NCBI RefSeq assembly: GCF_900196725.1
Contig: NZ_FZMP01000228.1
Span: 1-46,145 of the forward strand
From: Candidatus Methanoperedens nitratireducens
GTDB taxonomy: Archaea; Halobacteriota; Methanosarcinia; Methanosarcinales; Methanoperedenaceae
DNA: 46,145 nucleotides
Reading direction: 5' to 3'
Shown here: one piece after another, positions 39,216-46,145 of the stretch
How positions within the stretch are numbered: the stretch's first letter is position 1
How the letters are laid out: each line of letters opens with the position of its first letter
Position numbers and translations under genes: made by a program
The notes under the pieces: model-generated
The model's input: only the letters and a program-made list of their open reading frames with translations
What the model was told of the DNA's origin: nothing
Databases searched by the model: none

Positions 39216-39648
39216 ATTCTTTCTCCTTTAACGACTTTTGAATTTTATTGAGCTTTTTATCGTAACTTTCAACGCCAAGTTTTAACATAAAAGGCAGTTT
39301 TTCCCGTGAAAAACCGAACTCCTTGGCGATGTTTTCAAGAAAATATACATCCATTCCCTTATGCTGCGCCCTCTCGACACGTACAGCTTCGATCAGTGCC
39401 ACTGCTTTAATAAAGGCTTTGACGAAATCAAAGGTAGGTGTCACAGTGCCGTTCTCGATACGCGATATTGACTCCCTGCGCAGGTCCATTAATTCCCCCA
39501 TATCCTCTTGAGACATATCATATCTCATCCTGTACTCCCGTATCACTTCCCCGGGGTCCAGGCTCAGAAGGATCTCCGCTGCAACGTCTTTCTCAAAAGA
39601 GATCAGCCAATCGGGCGTGTATATTAAAGGCTTTGATGATAATTTCAA
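39205..39648 (-). CDS. XRE-type HTH regulator overlapping ppsA
   Basis: A 147-residue protein. A short N-terminal lead is followed by an HTH_3/Cro-type domain at about residues 28-82 (VIREYRMRYDMSQEDMGELM, LRRESISRIENGTVTPTFDF), then a helical C-terminal part (DVYFLENIAKEFGFSREKLP) that may oligomerise or sense a ligand. The frame opens at TTG 39660, but TTG 39648 is better because GGAGG at 39653-39657 precedes it by 5 nt. It overlaps ppsA by 11 nt. Such regulators upstream of PEP synthase are known in methanogens from genome context; autoregulation of the pair is likely but unproved. A TATA-like element sits around 39709-39722 (AAATAAGAAGCC region), not distinct. Confidence 0.8.
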   Translation of the reverse strand: MKLSSKPLIYTPDWLISFEKDVAAEILLSLDPGEVIREYRMRYDMSQEDMGELMDLRRESISRIENGTVTPTFDFVKAFIKAVALIEAVRVERAQHKGMDVYFLENIAKEFGFSREKLPFMLKLGVESYDKKLNKIQKSLKEKEYGK

Positions 39649-39763
39649 GCAATCCTCCAAATAAATGTTACATCATATGTCTCATTTATTTGCAAGATGT
39701 ATAAGGATGGCTTCTTATTTAAATATTTCTTATTACTCCCGTTAAATTACATGATTTATCATG

Positions 39764-40372
39764 TCACTTTTTCCCGGAGCCTCTTTTCCCAAAGCTGGCT
39801 TTTCTTAGCCTGGTATTCTGGTCGAAAAGTCCCATGAAAATCTTATTTTGTTTTGTTTCCCTGCTGTATTCGTCAAGCTGCCCCTCAAGTTCCCGTATCT
39901 TATCCTGGAGCTCATCTATCTTTGCATCCTTTTCTTCAAGCTCCTCTTCCAGGTTCTTAATCGTGACCTCCCGGCGATGTATTGTAAATTCCATCTTTTT
40001 CTTATCAGCCGGGTGTATAGACTGTACGGGTCTCCTGACCTTTATTTCGACCTTTTTTTCAAGTTCAGGTGTGGCTTTGCCCGGAACGGGGGCAGAAAGA
40101 AGGGACTCATCCACCTGTCTCCCTTTCAGTTTCTCGATATACAGCCTGGATATCCGGTGTTCCTCGGCAGAAAGGGTCCAGGAAGTTCCTTTATAGCGCT
40201 TTTCCTGGCATGCAAGATCAAGCAGCCTGTTTGTGGCAGGTATGCCCAACCAGCCAATGTTCTTATAATAATCTAAGAGACCGGGCAGGTTGTTTTGACC
40301 TACCCTCTCAAGCATGAACCGGAGCCACTTTCGTTGAGTCTCTATCGATATATCTGTGAGTTTTTCCAGCAT
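39764..40372 (-). CDS. FlaD/E-domain protein with coiled coil, partner of MamK-like actin
   Basis: A 202-residue protein. Residues 1 to about 85 resemble the archaellum accessory FlaD/E domain (Arch_fla_DE): RKWLRFMLERVG, LPGLLDYYKNIGWLGIPATN, then SAEEHRISRLYIEKLKG. Residues about 125-175 are a coiled coil with strong heptads (IKNLEEELEEKDAKIDELQ), and the end is basic (RKASFGKRGSGKK). FlaD/E domains bind FlaC and the archaellum base or connect it to chemotaxis proteins. No archaellin genes are near, so this is not a standard archaellum operon. It starts one nt after the stop of the actin-like gene, so they are co-translated. It could link the actin filament to the archaellum or other membrane complex (inference). 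Confidence 0.75.
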   Translation of the reverse strand: MLEKLTDISIETQRKWLRFMLERVGQNNLPGLLDYYKNIGWLGIPATNRLLDLACQEKRYKGTSWTLSAEEHRISRLYIEKLKGRQVDESLLSAPVPGKATPELEKKVEIKVRRPVQSIHPADKKKMEFTIHRREVTIKNLEEELEEKDAKIDELQDKIRELEGQLDEYSRETKQNKIFMGLFDQNTRLRKASFGKRGSGKK

Positions 40373-40373
40373 C

Positions 40374-41429
40374 CTACGCGCTGCTGTGCCAGAATTGCTT
40401 CGGCATGTCCATCGCCAGCTTTAATGCGCCATCCGCGCCACCGAAAACAGGGTCGGTGCATTTAAAGACCTTGCCGCCGTCGATGAGTTCAAGCTCACGT
40501 TCCAGGACCTTGTCAAGCTGTCTGATCTGGCTGCCTCCGCCTGCCAGCCAGATGTTGGAGCGCAGAGCATCCTGGAAATCAGGGTCATATGTAGAGATGA
40601 GCCTTGAGATCCCGCCCACGATATCAGGCAGTATGGATTCACATGCTTTCTTCATTTCCTGTGTAATTGTGAGTTTCAATACGGAAGAATCGACCGGGAC
40701 ATCCATGATAAGCTCTTCTTCCGGGTCGCCTACAAATGAATGCTGGTCTTTCCACCGCTTTGCCATTTCGGTTGTTACCCGGACATTTGTATACTGGTCT
40801 GAGATATGCTTCACAAGTTCCTTATCAATGAAGTTCCCCGCCTTATTGGTACTGATCTGGTCATCAGGTTCGGGGAGCGTGCCGTGGACGCGGCATAGAT
40901 CGGTGGTGCCTGCCCCGATATCGACTACCAGGGAATGCTCAAGCTGCCCGATATTATAAGCCACGCAGAATGGTTCGCTTGCTACCATTATACCGTCAAA
41001 GAACTCCTTTGCCATCTCGGTTATTATCTTTTTGCTCAGCACGCTTGCCTGTGCAGGCACTCCTACGATAGCGTACTTCTTGGCATTATTGGTCGCATCT
41101 ACAGAGTTCAGTACATAATCAAGCAATCCCTTTGCAGCTTCTATGTCCTCTCTCTGGTTTTTCAACACGCCGTTCTCGATCGGTTTGTATATATTAAGAG
41201 CGACCCTGTGGTGGATCGCTTCCTCTCCATACAGATGCTCTTTCTGCAGGAATTTTGAAGCGACAGCGTCTTTGGGGCTTCCTACCACGGTCAGAATGCT
41301 GTTCTTCTTACCATCGCTGGTCGAGATGGCTGTATGGTTTGTTCCCAGATCGATTCCTATATACATGGTCTTACCATCAGCACTTGCTGATTCAGTAGCG
41401 ATTTTGTTAGCTTTACTTTTTGATGCCAT
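40374..41429 (-). CDS. MamK-like actin homologue
   Basis: A 351-residue actin-fold ATPase. After a 20-residue Ser/Lys-rich tail come phosphate-1 loop GIDLGTNHTAIS, then VVGSPKDAVASKF, YAIVGVPAQASVLSKKIITE, phosphate-2 VVDIGAGTTDLCRV, the adenosine-binding NIWLAGGGSQIRQLD and the end ALKLAMDMPKQFWHSS. These, especially SPKD, VGVPA, ASEPFCVAYNIG and the terminal 'MP.QFW', resemble the magnetosome filament protein MamK more than MreB, ParM or crenactin. It probably polymerises in the cytoplasm. ATG 41429 follows GAGGA, with TATA-like ACTATATATTTAGG at about 41481-41494. It forms a two-gene unit with the FlaD/E-domain protein. Nothing magnetosome-like is nearby, so the cargo is unknown. Confidence 0.85.
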   Translation of the reverse strand: MASKSKANKIATESASADGKTMYIGIDLGTNHTAISTSDGKKNSILTVVGSPKDAVASKFLQKEHLYGEEAIHHRVALNIYKPIENGVLKNQREDIEAAKGLLDYVLNSVDATNNAKKYAIVGVPAQASVLSKKIITEMAKEFFDGIMVASEPFCVAYNIGQLEHSLVVDIGAGTTDLCRVHGTLPEPDDQISTNKAGNFIDKELVKHISDQYTNVRVTTEMAKRWKDQHSFVGDPEEELIMDVPVDSSVLKLTITQEMKKACESILPDIVGGISRLISTYDPDFQDALRSNIWLAGGGSQIRQLDKVLERELELIDGGKVFKCTDPVFGGADGALKLAMDMPKQFWHSSA

Positions 41430-41634
41430 AAGCTTTCCTCATTATAATTATTATGGTAATCATATAATTAGTGTTGTGCCTAAATATATAGTTTACGTAA
41501 CCTGAACCAAAAAGTAAATGTGCCTCTGCATAGCGGTCATTTTTTACGGTAAAATCCTAAAAAATGCCGCAGCGTATTGAATAAAGCGATTTGGCAATTT
41601 AGCAGTCAGTTTTGCGCTTTAACAGTTACATCGG

Positions 41635-42843
41635 TTATCTTCCAAGCGCAGCATGGGCATTTGAAAGATGCCTTGCTGCCAGCGCACCGATTAATGACAA
41701 CTCACCTGCCAGTATAGCCGCTGCGATTATCTCGGCAAGCTTCCTGGCGTTCGTACCGGGCGGGTTTCCTGCCCCTGCTACCCCAAGCATATTCAGGCAC
41801 TCCTGCTGCGTGCCTATGCGCGTTCCCCCTCCCACAGTTCCCACAGCCAGCGACGGCAATGTAACAGAGCAATAAAGCCCGTCATCTGCGGGTTCCATCG
41901 TTGTTATGGCATTGCTTGCCTCAACAACATGCGCCGGATCCTGCCCGCATGCAATGAACATGGCTGCTGCGATGTTCGCAGCGTGGGCGTTAAAGCCGAG
42001 CGAACCCGCGCGCGCCGAGCCCAACAGGTTTTTCCTGTAATTCACCTCAGCCATTTTCTCAGGTGTCGTGTGGAGTTTTTCCATAATTATTTCCTTTTCG
42101 ATTATTACATCGGCAGATACGGTCTTTCCCCTGCCCATTATAACATTGATTGCAGCAGGCTTCTTATCCGTGCACATATTACCGGACAGCGCAACGAGGT
42201 CAACGTCGTTCTCTTCAAGAACGAGGTCAACTGCCGCATCAGTAGCAATAGTGACCATATTCATGCCCATGGCATCCTTCGTATCATAGGCGAACCGCAG
42301 GTAAACGCTCCTCCCGGCCACGAACGGTTCAACAGAAAGCAACTCCCCGAAACGCGTCGTTCCTTCGGCTCTTTCTTTCAGGCGCTGGAAATGCCCGGAA
42401 ACCCATTCCACAAGATTTTTTGCACCGATCACGTCTTTTGCCCTGAAAACAGGGGCGCGCGTCATCACATCCCCGAATATCCTGACGTTCGCACCGCCAG
42501 AGGCTGAAATGACGGAGCATCCCCTATCGGCGCTTGCGACAAGCGCGCCTTCGGTGGTAGCAAGGGGGATGTAATAATTTCCATTTGCGTATTCTCCTTT
42601 CACCTGCAGCGGCCCCGCAACTCCCAGAGGGACCTGGACTGCACCTATCATATTCTCGATGTTGTGTTTTGTTACGTCCTCAGCGTCAAATGAAAAATTG
42701 CTTATATGTTTGAGCTCTGTCCCTGTAATTTCGGAAACCGCTGTTCGCCGCAGTTCAATCGCTGCTCCGGCATCAAGCATGTGACCGACCTCGTGGAAGC
42801 TCACATCGCCCTTTTTGAGTTTTTCAAGGAGTACCCTGTCCAT
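41635..42843 (-). CDS. hmgA: HMG-CoA reductase, class I
   Basis: A 402-residue NADPH-type enzyme converting HMG-CoA to mevalonate for archaeal isoprenoid lipids. Catalytic residues are readable: Glu in LATTEGALVASADRGC, Lys in CTDKKPAAINVIMGRGK, Asp in ACGQDPAHVVEAS, and His in LSNAHAALGR at the very end. The ENMIGAVQVPLGVAGPL region is the substrate-binding family motif. No membrane part is present, as usual in archaea. ATG 42843 is preceded by TATA-like TTTTTAAATACC about 25 nt away, giving a short leader. A second, class II enzyme sits two genes upstream on the same strand. Confidence 0.95.
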   Translation of the reverse strand: MDRVLLEKLKKGDVSFHEVGHMLDAGAAIELRRTAVSEITGTELKHISNFSFDAEDVTKHNIENMIGAVQVPLGVAGPLQVKGEYANGNYYIPLATTEGALVASADRGCSVISASGGANVRIFGDVMTRAPVFRAKDVIGAKNLVEWVSGHFQRLKERAEGTTRFGELLSVEPFVAGRSVYLRFAYDTKDAMGMNMVTIATDAAVDLVLEENDVDLVALSGNMCTDKKPAAINVIMGRGKTVSADVIIEKEIIMEKLHTTPEKMAEVNYRKNLLGSARAGSLGFNAHAANIAAAMFIACGQDPAHVVEASNAITTMEPADDGLYCSVTLPSLAVGTVGGGTRIGTQQECLNMLGVAGAGNPPGTNARKLAEIIAAAILAGELSLIGALAARHLSNAHAALGR

Positions 42844-42886
42844 AAGAGGGCGTTAATTGGTTTTGGTATTTAAAAAGATAACAGAT

Positions 42887-43258
42887 TCACAGGTTTATCA
42901 CAAGCTGTCCTTCCTCGCAATACTCAAGCATCAGGTCGGCGACTTCAAAGGAATGTATCATTTCAACGCCTTCGATGAGTTCATCTTTTTCAAACCCTAT
43001 CATTGCCGATGCAAGTTCGCAGCATTTGAATTTCACTCCCATTTCCATACATTCCCTGACGCGCTCATCATACGGGGGCGTGCCCTGCTTCCCTTTTTTA
43101 GCGAGGATGACTCCCATCGGTCCCCAGAGGACGACCACCACGTCTATCCCTTTCTTGCGAAAGTATTTCGCGAACCGCAGTATCTCCATCGGGCTTGTGC
43201 TCTCATACACCATGTTCTTAAGGAACAGGAGAACTTTTGTGACCTTCCTTTCGGGCAT
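42887..43258 (-). CDS. DsrE-like small protein
   Basis: A 123-residue protein of the DsrE/TusD-like fold: KVLLFLKNMVYESTSPMEIL, then VVVVLWGPMGVILAKKG, RVRECMEMGVKFKCCELASA, and VADLMLEYCEEGQLVINL. In DsrE relatives a Cys in a similar place carries persulphide sulphur in relay; here the CC pair in FKCCELAS and a C-terminal Cys are candidates. ATG 43258 is one codon inside the open frame and begins MPERKVTK. It lies between the class I and class II HMG-CoA reductase genes, about 40-50 nt from each, all on the - strand. A sulphur-relay or related role is inferred from the fold only. Confidence 0.7.
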   Translation of the reverse strand: MPERKVTKVLLFLKNMVYESTSPMEILRFAKYFRKKGIDVVVVLWGPMGVILAKKGKQGTPPYDERVRECMEMGVKFKCCELASAMIGFEKDELIEGVEMIHSFEVADLMLEYCEEGQLVINL

Positions 43259-43307
43259 CAATATATACTTTGGAAGAGAAGGTATTTAATCCCTGCTCAT
43301 GCGCAGC

Positions 43308-44585
43308 TTAACGCTTACTTTTCTGCATCATCTCGTCCAGCAATTCCTTTGCCCTGTCAGCCCTGACCTTCCTTTCTTTGACCATTATCTCTGCTATCTT
43401 ATCCACCATATCTCCTGTGGCGCCTGCCTGGATAGCGACGTTCCTTGAATGAAGCCCCATATGTCCCCTCTGGATGCCTTCTGTGGCAAGGGCGCGCATG
43501 GCTGCGAAATTCTGAGCCAGTCCCAGCGCAGCAAAAACCTCGCCCATTTCCGTCGCCGTTTTTACGCCGAGGATTTTAACAGCCGCGCGGGCGATCGGGT
43601 TTGTCTTTGTTGCGCCGCCGACAAGACCTACTGCCATGGGCATCTCGATAGTGCCCACAAGGTCTCCGTTTGCGTTCTTCTCGTAGCAGGAGAGAGGGCG
43701 GTAGACTCCGCTGCGTGAGGCATATACATGCGCTCCGGCTTCGATGGCTCTGGTATCGTTCCCGGTAGCAAGAACAGCCGCAGTCACGCCGTTCATTATG
43801 CCTTTGTTGTGTGTTGCAGCACGGTACGAATCTCCTGCCGCGAAGTGATACGCAGCAAGAATGCCGTCCACGACATCTTCGCCGCCTATGGCTTCCTTTG
43901 TGAACACCGCCCTGGCTCTCATTATGCGCTTGTCCGCGAAATTCGAGATTATCCGAAGATATACCCTGCCGCCTGCTAATTCTTCAATATACGGGGCGAC
44001 CGTTTCAGCCATCGTATTCACGGCATTGGCTCCCATGGCATCCCGGCAATCCACCATCAGGTGCGTGATCACCATCTTACCGCCCGGCGTATCGATGACC
44101 CTTACTTCCACGTCTTTTGCACCGCCTCCGAACTTCACCAGTACAGGATCAACCTCGTTCGCGCGCCTGATAATCTCATCCTTTTTCTCAAGTATGTTCA
44201 TCCTTGCGCCGCTTGGGTCTGCAATCCCCACAGCCTGTATCTGGCCTATCATAACAGGACCTGTGCTGCTCGTTGTGAATCCGCCTCCATCCCGCGCCAT
44301 CTTTGCCGCATTGCTCGCCGCAGCTATGACCGAAGGTTCTTCTATCGCCATCGGGATAAGATAGTCTTTCCCGTTGATCTGGAAGTTGACAGCTACGCCC
44401 ATCGGCACTTCCATGACGCCTATTAAGTTCTCGACCATGCGGTCTGCGGCATCAAGGGACAGGGCGCCAGCGGCGCTGATGCTTGAAGCCTCTTCTTCTG
44501 TGAGACCTGAGAATTCGGATACGATCTTGAGCCTGTTTTCCGGGCTTAGCTTGTAGAAACCTGAGATTTTAGACGTTTTAGCCAT
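43308..44585 (-). CDS. HMG-CoA reductase, class II
   Basis: A 425-residue enzyme of the class II (Pseudomonas mevalonii/Archaeoglobus-like) branch: RLKIVSEFSGLTEEEASSI at the N-terminus, Glu in AIEEPSVIAAASNAAKMAR, Lys in ATHNKGIMNG, Asp in TGNDTRAIEAGAH and His in GHMGLHSRNVAIQAG. All four catalytic residues are present. The C-terminal flap (VDKIAEIMVKERKVRADRAK) is typical of class II. It may run with NADH or NADPH and act in synthesis or breakdown of mevalonate. Having class I and class II genes within 3 kb is unusual. ATG 44585 has CTCTTGAGGGTGTATC upstream, a weak GAGGGTG-type SD. Confidence 0.95.
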   Translation of the reverse strand: MAKTSKISGFYKLSPENRLKIVSEFSGLTEEEASSISAAGALSLDAADRMVENLIGVMEVPMGVAVNFQINGKDYLIPMAIEEPSVIAAASNAAKMARDGGGFTTSSTGPVMIGQIQAVGIADPSGARMNILEKKDEIIRRANEVDPVLVKFGGGAKDVEVRVIDTPGGKMVITHLMVDCRDAMGANAVNTMAETVAPYIEELAGGRVYLRIISNFADKRIMRARAVFTKEAIGGEDVVDGILAAYHFAAGDSYRAATHNKGIMNGVTAAVLATGNDTRAIEAGAHVYASRSGVYRPLSCYEKNANGDLVGTIEMPMAVGLVGGATKTNPIARAAVKILGVKTATEMGEVFAALGLAQNFAAMRALATEGIQRGHMGLHSRNVAIQAGATGDMVDKIAEIMVKERKVRADRAKELLDEMMQKSKR

Positions 44586-44660
44586 GATACACCCTCAAGA
44601 GGACTCAAAAAGGCAGGGAAGTATAAATAGATTTTCGGCTGTTGGTCGAGGCTTCGAAAC

Positions 44661-44669
44661 GTATATATT
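44661..44669 (+). promoter_or_regulatory. TATA box of tRNA-Lys
   Basis: GTATATATT about 32-40 nt before the mature 5' end of the tRNA; a good fit to an archaeal tRNA promoter with a short 5' leader. Confidence 0.55.
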
Positions 44670-44700
44670 GGGAGAACATTATTAGAGAAAAGCCTTTTTC

Positions 44701-44774
44701 GGGCTGGTAGCTTAGACAGGCAGAGCGTCGGACTCTTAATCCGACGGCCGTGGGTTCAAATCCCTCCCAGCCCG
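44701..44774 (+). tRNA. tRNA-Lys (anticodon CTT)
   Basis: The acceptor stem GGGCTGG pairs with CCAGCCC (44767-44773), then discriminator G. The anticodon stem TCGGA/TCCGA encloses loop CTCTTAA with anticodon CTT at 44735-44737, read as Lys. The T loop is TTCAAAT; the T stem has one U-U mismatch (44751/44765). There is no intron and CCA is not encoded. The next 209 nt (44775-44983) hold no gene that I can see. Confidence 0.95.
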
Positions 44775-44983
44775 CTACTGATTTTAATTTTAACAGAGCT
44801 CAAAATAATAAGCAAAGGTACCATACCTCAAATTTTATTAATGTTCAAGATAAGCGGTTGCATCTTTAACAAACTAAAGATGCCTGAGACGTGGCGAAAT
44901 ACTTTTAGGAACAATCTGACTAACTATATAATTAGCCAATTATATTGCAATAAAGATTCTAGTTACTGTTAGCTAAATGTTAT

Positions 44984-46075
44984 TCAAACCCTTATTTTTA
45001 TTTTGCCATCCATTAAAGATATAATTTCTCCTGTTTCTATTTTTATAGGTTGGATGTTTTTCATGGTTATTGAATTATTGCCAATATCAGTAACTTGGAA
45101 TTCTCCATATTTATCCCCAACTATAATCACTTTCTGATCCCTGTATTGGACAATATCAAACACCAGTTCATCTTGATTCACTTGCTTTGGGTAGATAATT
45201 ATTGTCTTATATTTTTTATAATCATCTATTTCCTTCCAATATTCTATTGGTGAATCGCCTGCTGCCATAATATTCTTTACAGTTATATTATCTTTAGAAA
45301 TAATAAATTGTAAACTCTGGTTTGTGATTTTTTCCAATGTAACTGCATAGCCTTCCTTGATCTTAAAAGTCTCATTTATTTTTAATTTTTTATCTTTCAT
45401 ATCCAAAATAACAGGATATAGAAAGTTTACCATAGCCGGAAGTATTTTTTCATACGTTTCTCCCAGAAAGATGATTTTGTTTTCTTCGCTGGGCGTCGTA
45501 TATATCGCATCCCCCGGTTTCACACTATCTTTCAGGATTTTTAACTCAAGCTTTTCTCCGGTATCAAATCTATACGAAATAATATCTCCATTCTGTTGTT
45601 TAGTATAATTTTGTGGCACAATAGTAACTGTAACATTAGGTTCAAGACCGTAGTTTAGGGCAGGAATATTTGTAGCAGGAATGATCTGAAATGCAAAAGC
45701 TCTATAAGTCTCATTATTTTTATAAAGCAAGAATTCAAGCTTCGGGTAACCGTCCGTAAGATTGGGAGTAAAAGAAATAGTCTGGTTAAAACTACTGCCA
45801 CTGTTCAGCCTTATCTCCTTACTATAAATTTCCTCTCCTGTCAGGCGAACTTTTATCTCATAATCTATAGTCTTACCTTCGTGATTTTCAAGCATTATTC
45901 TGTAAGAAGCTGGTTTTCCATAGAATATTTCACTTTCATTTACTGCGTAAAATGCTGTAGTTAGCTCTGGCTGAGACTGAGATTTTTCTCCAGCAAGTTT
46001 TATTAAGGCAAAACTAGCTCCTATTCCACCTACCACAGCGATTATTATGAATAGTATGGGCACAAATTTTCTCAG
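44984..46075 (-). CDS. Membrane-anchored exported protein, S-layer-domain-like, probable CTG start
   Basis: About 363 residues. A signal anchor (KFVPILFIIIAVVGGIGASF) leads to an outer part. The first 115 residues form an Ig-like beta domain (YGKPASYRIMLENHEGKTID, like DUF1616/CARDB). The middle (FKIKEGYAVTLEKI, LQFIISKDNITVKN) resembles repeats of methanogen S-layer proteins (DUF1608 type), a tentative match. Its start is unusual: in frame, GTG 46063 is 19 nt from the SD, while CTG 46075 sits 7 nt after GGAGG (46083-46087) and adds LRKF, a normal basic lead for a signal. CTG is therefore the better start. TATA-like GTTATATGG lies about 46112-46120. Confidence 0.65.
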   Translation of the reverse strand: MRKFVPILFIIIAVVGGIGASFALIKLAGEKSQSQPELTTAFYAVNESEIFYGKPASYRIMLENHEGKTIDYEIKVRLTGEEIYSKEIRLNSGSSFNQTISFTPNLTDGYPKLEFLLYKNNETYRAFAFQIIPATNIPALNYGLEPNVTVTIVPQNYTKQQNGDIISYRFDTGEKLELKILKDSVKPGDAIYTTPSEENKIIFLGETYEKILPAMVNFLYPVILDMKDKKLKINETFKIKEGYAVTLEKITNQSLQFIISKDNITVKNIMAAGDSPIEYWKEIDDYKKYKTIIIYPKQVNQDELVFDIVQYRDQKVIIVGDKYGEFQVTDIGNNSITMKNIQPIKIETGEIISLMDGKIKIRV

Positions 46076-46145
46076 TTTTTCACCTCCGTATTAAACATTA
46101 ATTACCTGCTTCCATATAACAATACCTTCGCCATTAAGGAGTATT

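Noticed and set aside
40374-41429. MreB or DnaK/Hsp70 assignment
   Set aside because: Too short for Hsp70, and the motif set and C-terminal end match MamK better than MreB as far as I can judge.
44701-44774. tRNA pseudogene because of the U-U mismatch in the T stem
   Set aside because: All other stems, the loops and the upstream TATA box are intact; a single T-stem mismatch is tolerated.
1-46145. CRISPR array or insertion sequence
   Set aside because: No spaced direct repeats and no transposase or integrase motif were seen on either strand.

Overview
The window is archaeal and looks like a chromosomal segment of a methanogen/ANME-type euryarchaeon, most likely Methanosarcinales-related and compatible with Candidatus Methanoperedens (genus is inference). 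The signs are an Mmp10-type radical SAM enzyme (the McrA arginine methyltransferase, restricted to organisms with methyl-coenzyme M reductase), archaeal-type LeuRS and TrpRS, an RlmE methyltransferase with a C-terminal TRAM domain, HMG-CoA reductases for archaeal lipid synthesis, a PGF-pre-PGF surface protein, a DUF2150 protein, and TATA boxes about 25 nt before many starts.

Layout. 1-3.7 kb: a Lys/Ala-rich protein, a PIN/UPF0175 toxin-antitoxin-like pair followed by a decayed copy of the end of the Lys/Ala-rich gene, a small membrane protein, a methyltransferase and an Lrp-like regulator. 3.8-11.3 kb: an envelope region with two + strand exported proteins, then a - strand run of five exported proteins, two of which share Asn/Gly-rich repeat motifs. 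11.5-15.7 kb: a FAD amine-oxidase-like enzyme, a GT2 glycosyltransferase that seems to start at ATA, and a DUF2298 'YYY' membrane protein, closely packed. 15.8-19.2 kb: an MNT gene with a truncated HepT, then leuS.

19.2-28.0 kb: a tightly packed + strand operon. It holds a Roadblock/LC7 protein, a double-domain KaiC-like ATPase, two related 3-TM proteins, a PhnD-like lipoprotein, a large membrane histidine kinase whose phospho-acceptor His is Tyr, a CheY-like receiver and a DUF2150 protein, followed by a methyltransferase and RlmE. This looks like one envelope-to-cytoplasm signalling module. 28.1-33.8 kb: an AhpD-like protein, mmp10, a soluble hybrid histidine kinase and trpS. 33.8-36.8 kb: a small defence-like islet with a 5'-truncated DUF234 ATPase, a methyltransferase, an intact HepT/MntA pair and a protein with a possible PUA-like domain fused to HNH.

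36.9-44.6 kb: PEP synthase with an overlapping HTH regulator; a two-gene unit of a MamK-like actin and an archaellum FlaD/E-domain coiled-coil protein, the most novel-looking item here; then class I and class II HMG-CoA reductases around a DsrE-like gene. The end holds tRNA-Lys(CTT) and an exported protein with a probable CTG start. No CRISPR array, rRNA or insertion sequence was seen. All family assignments come from reading motifs by eye, without database searches.
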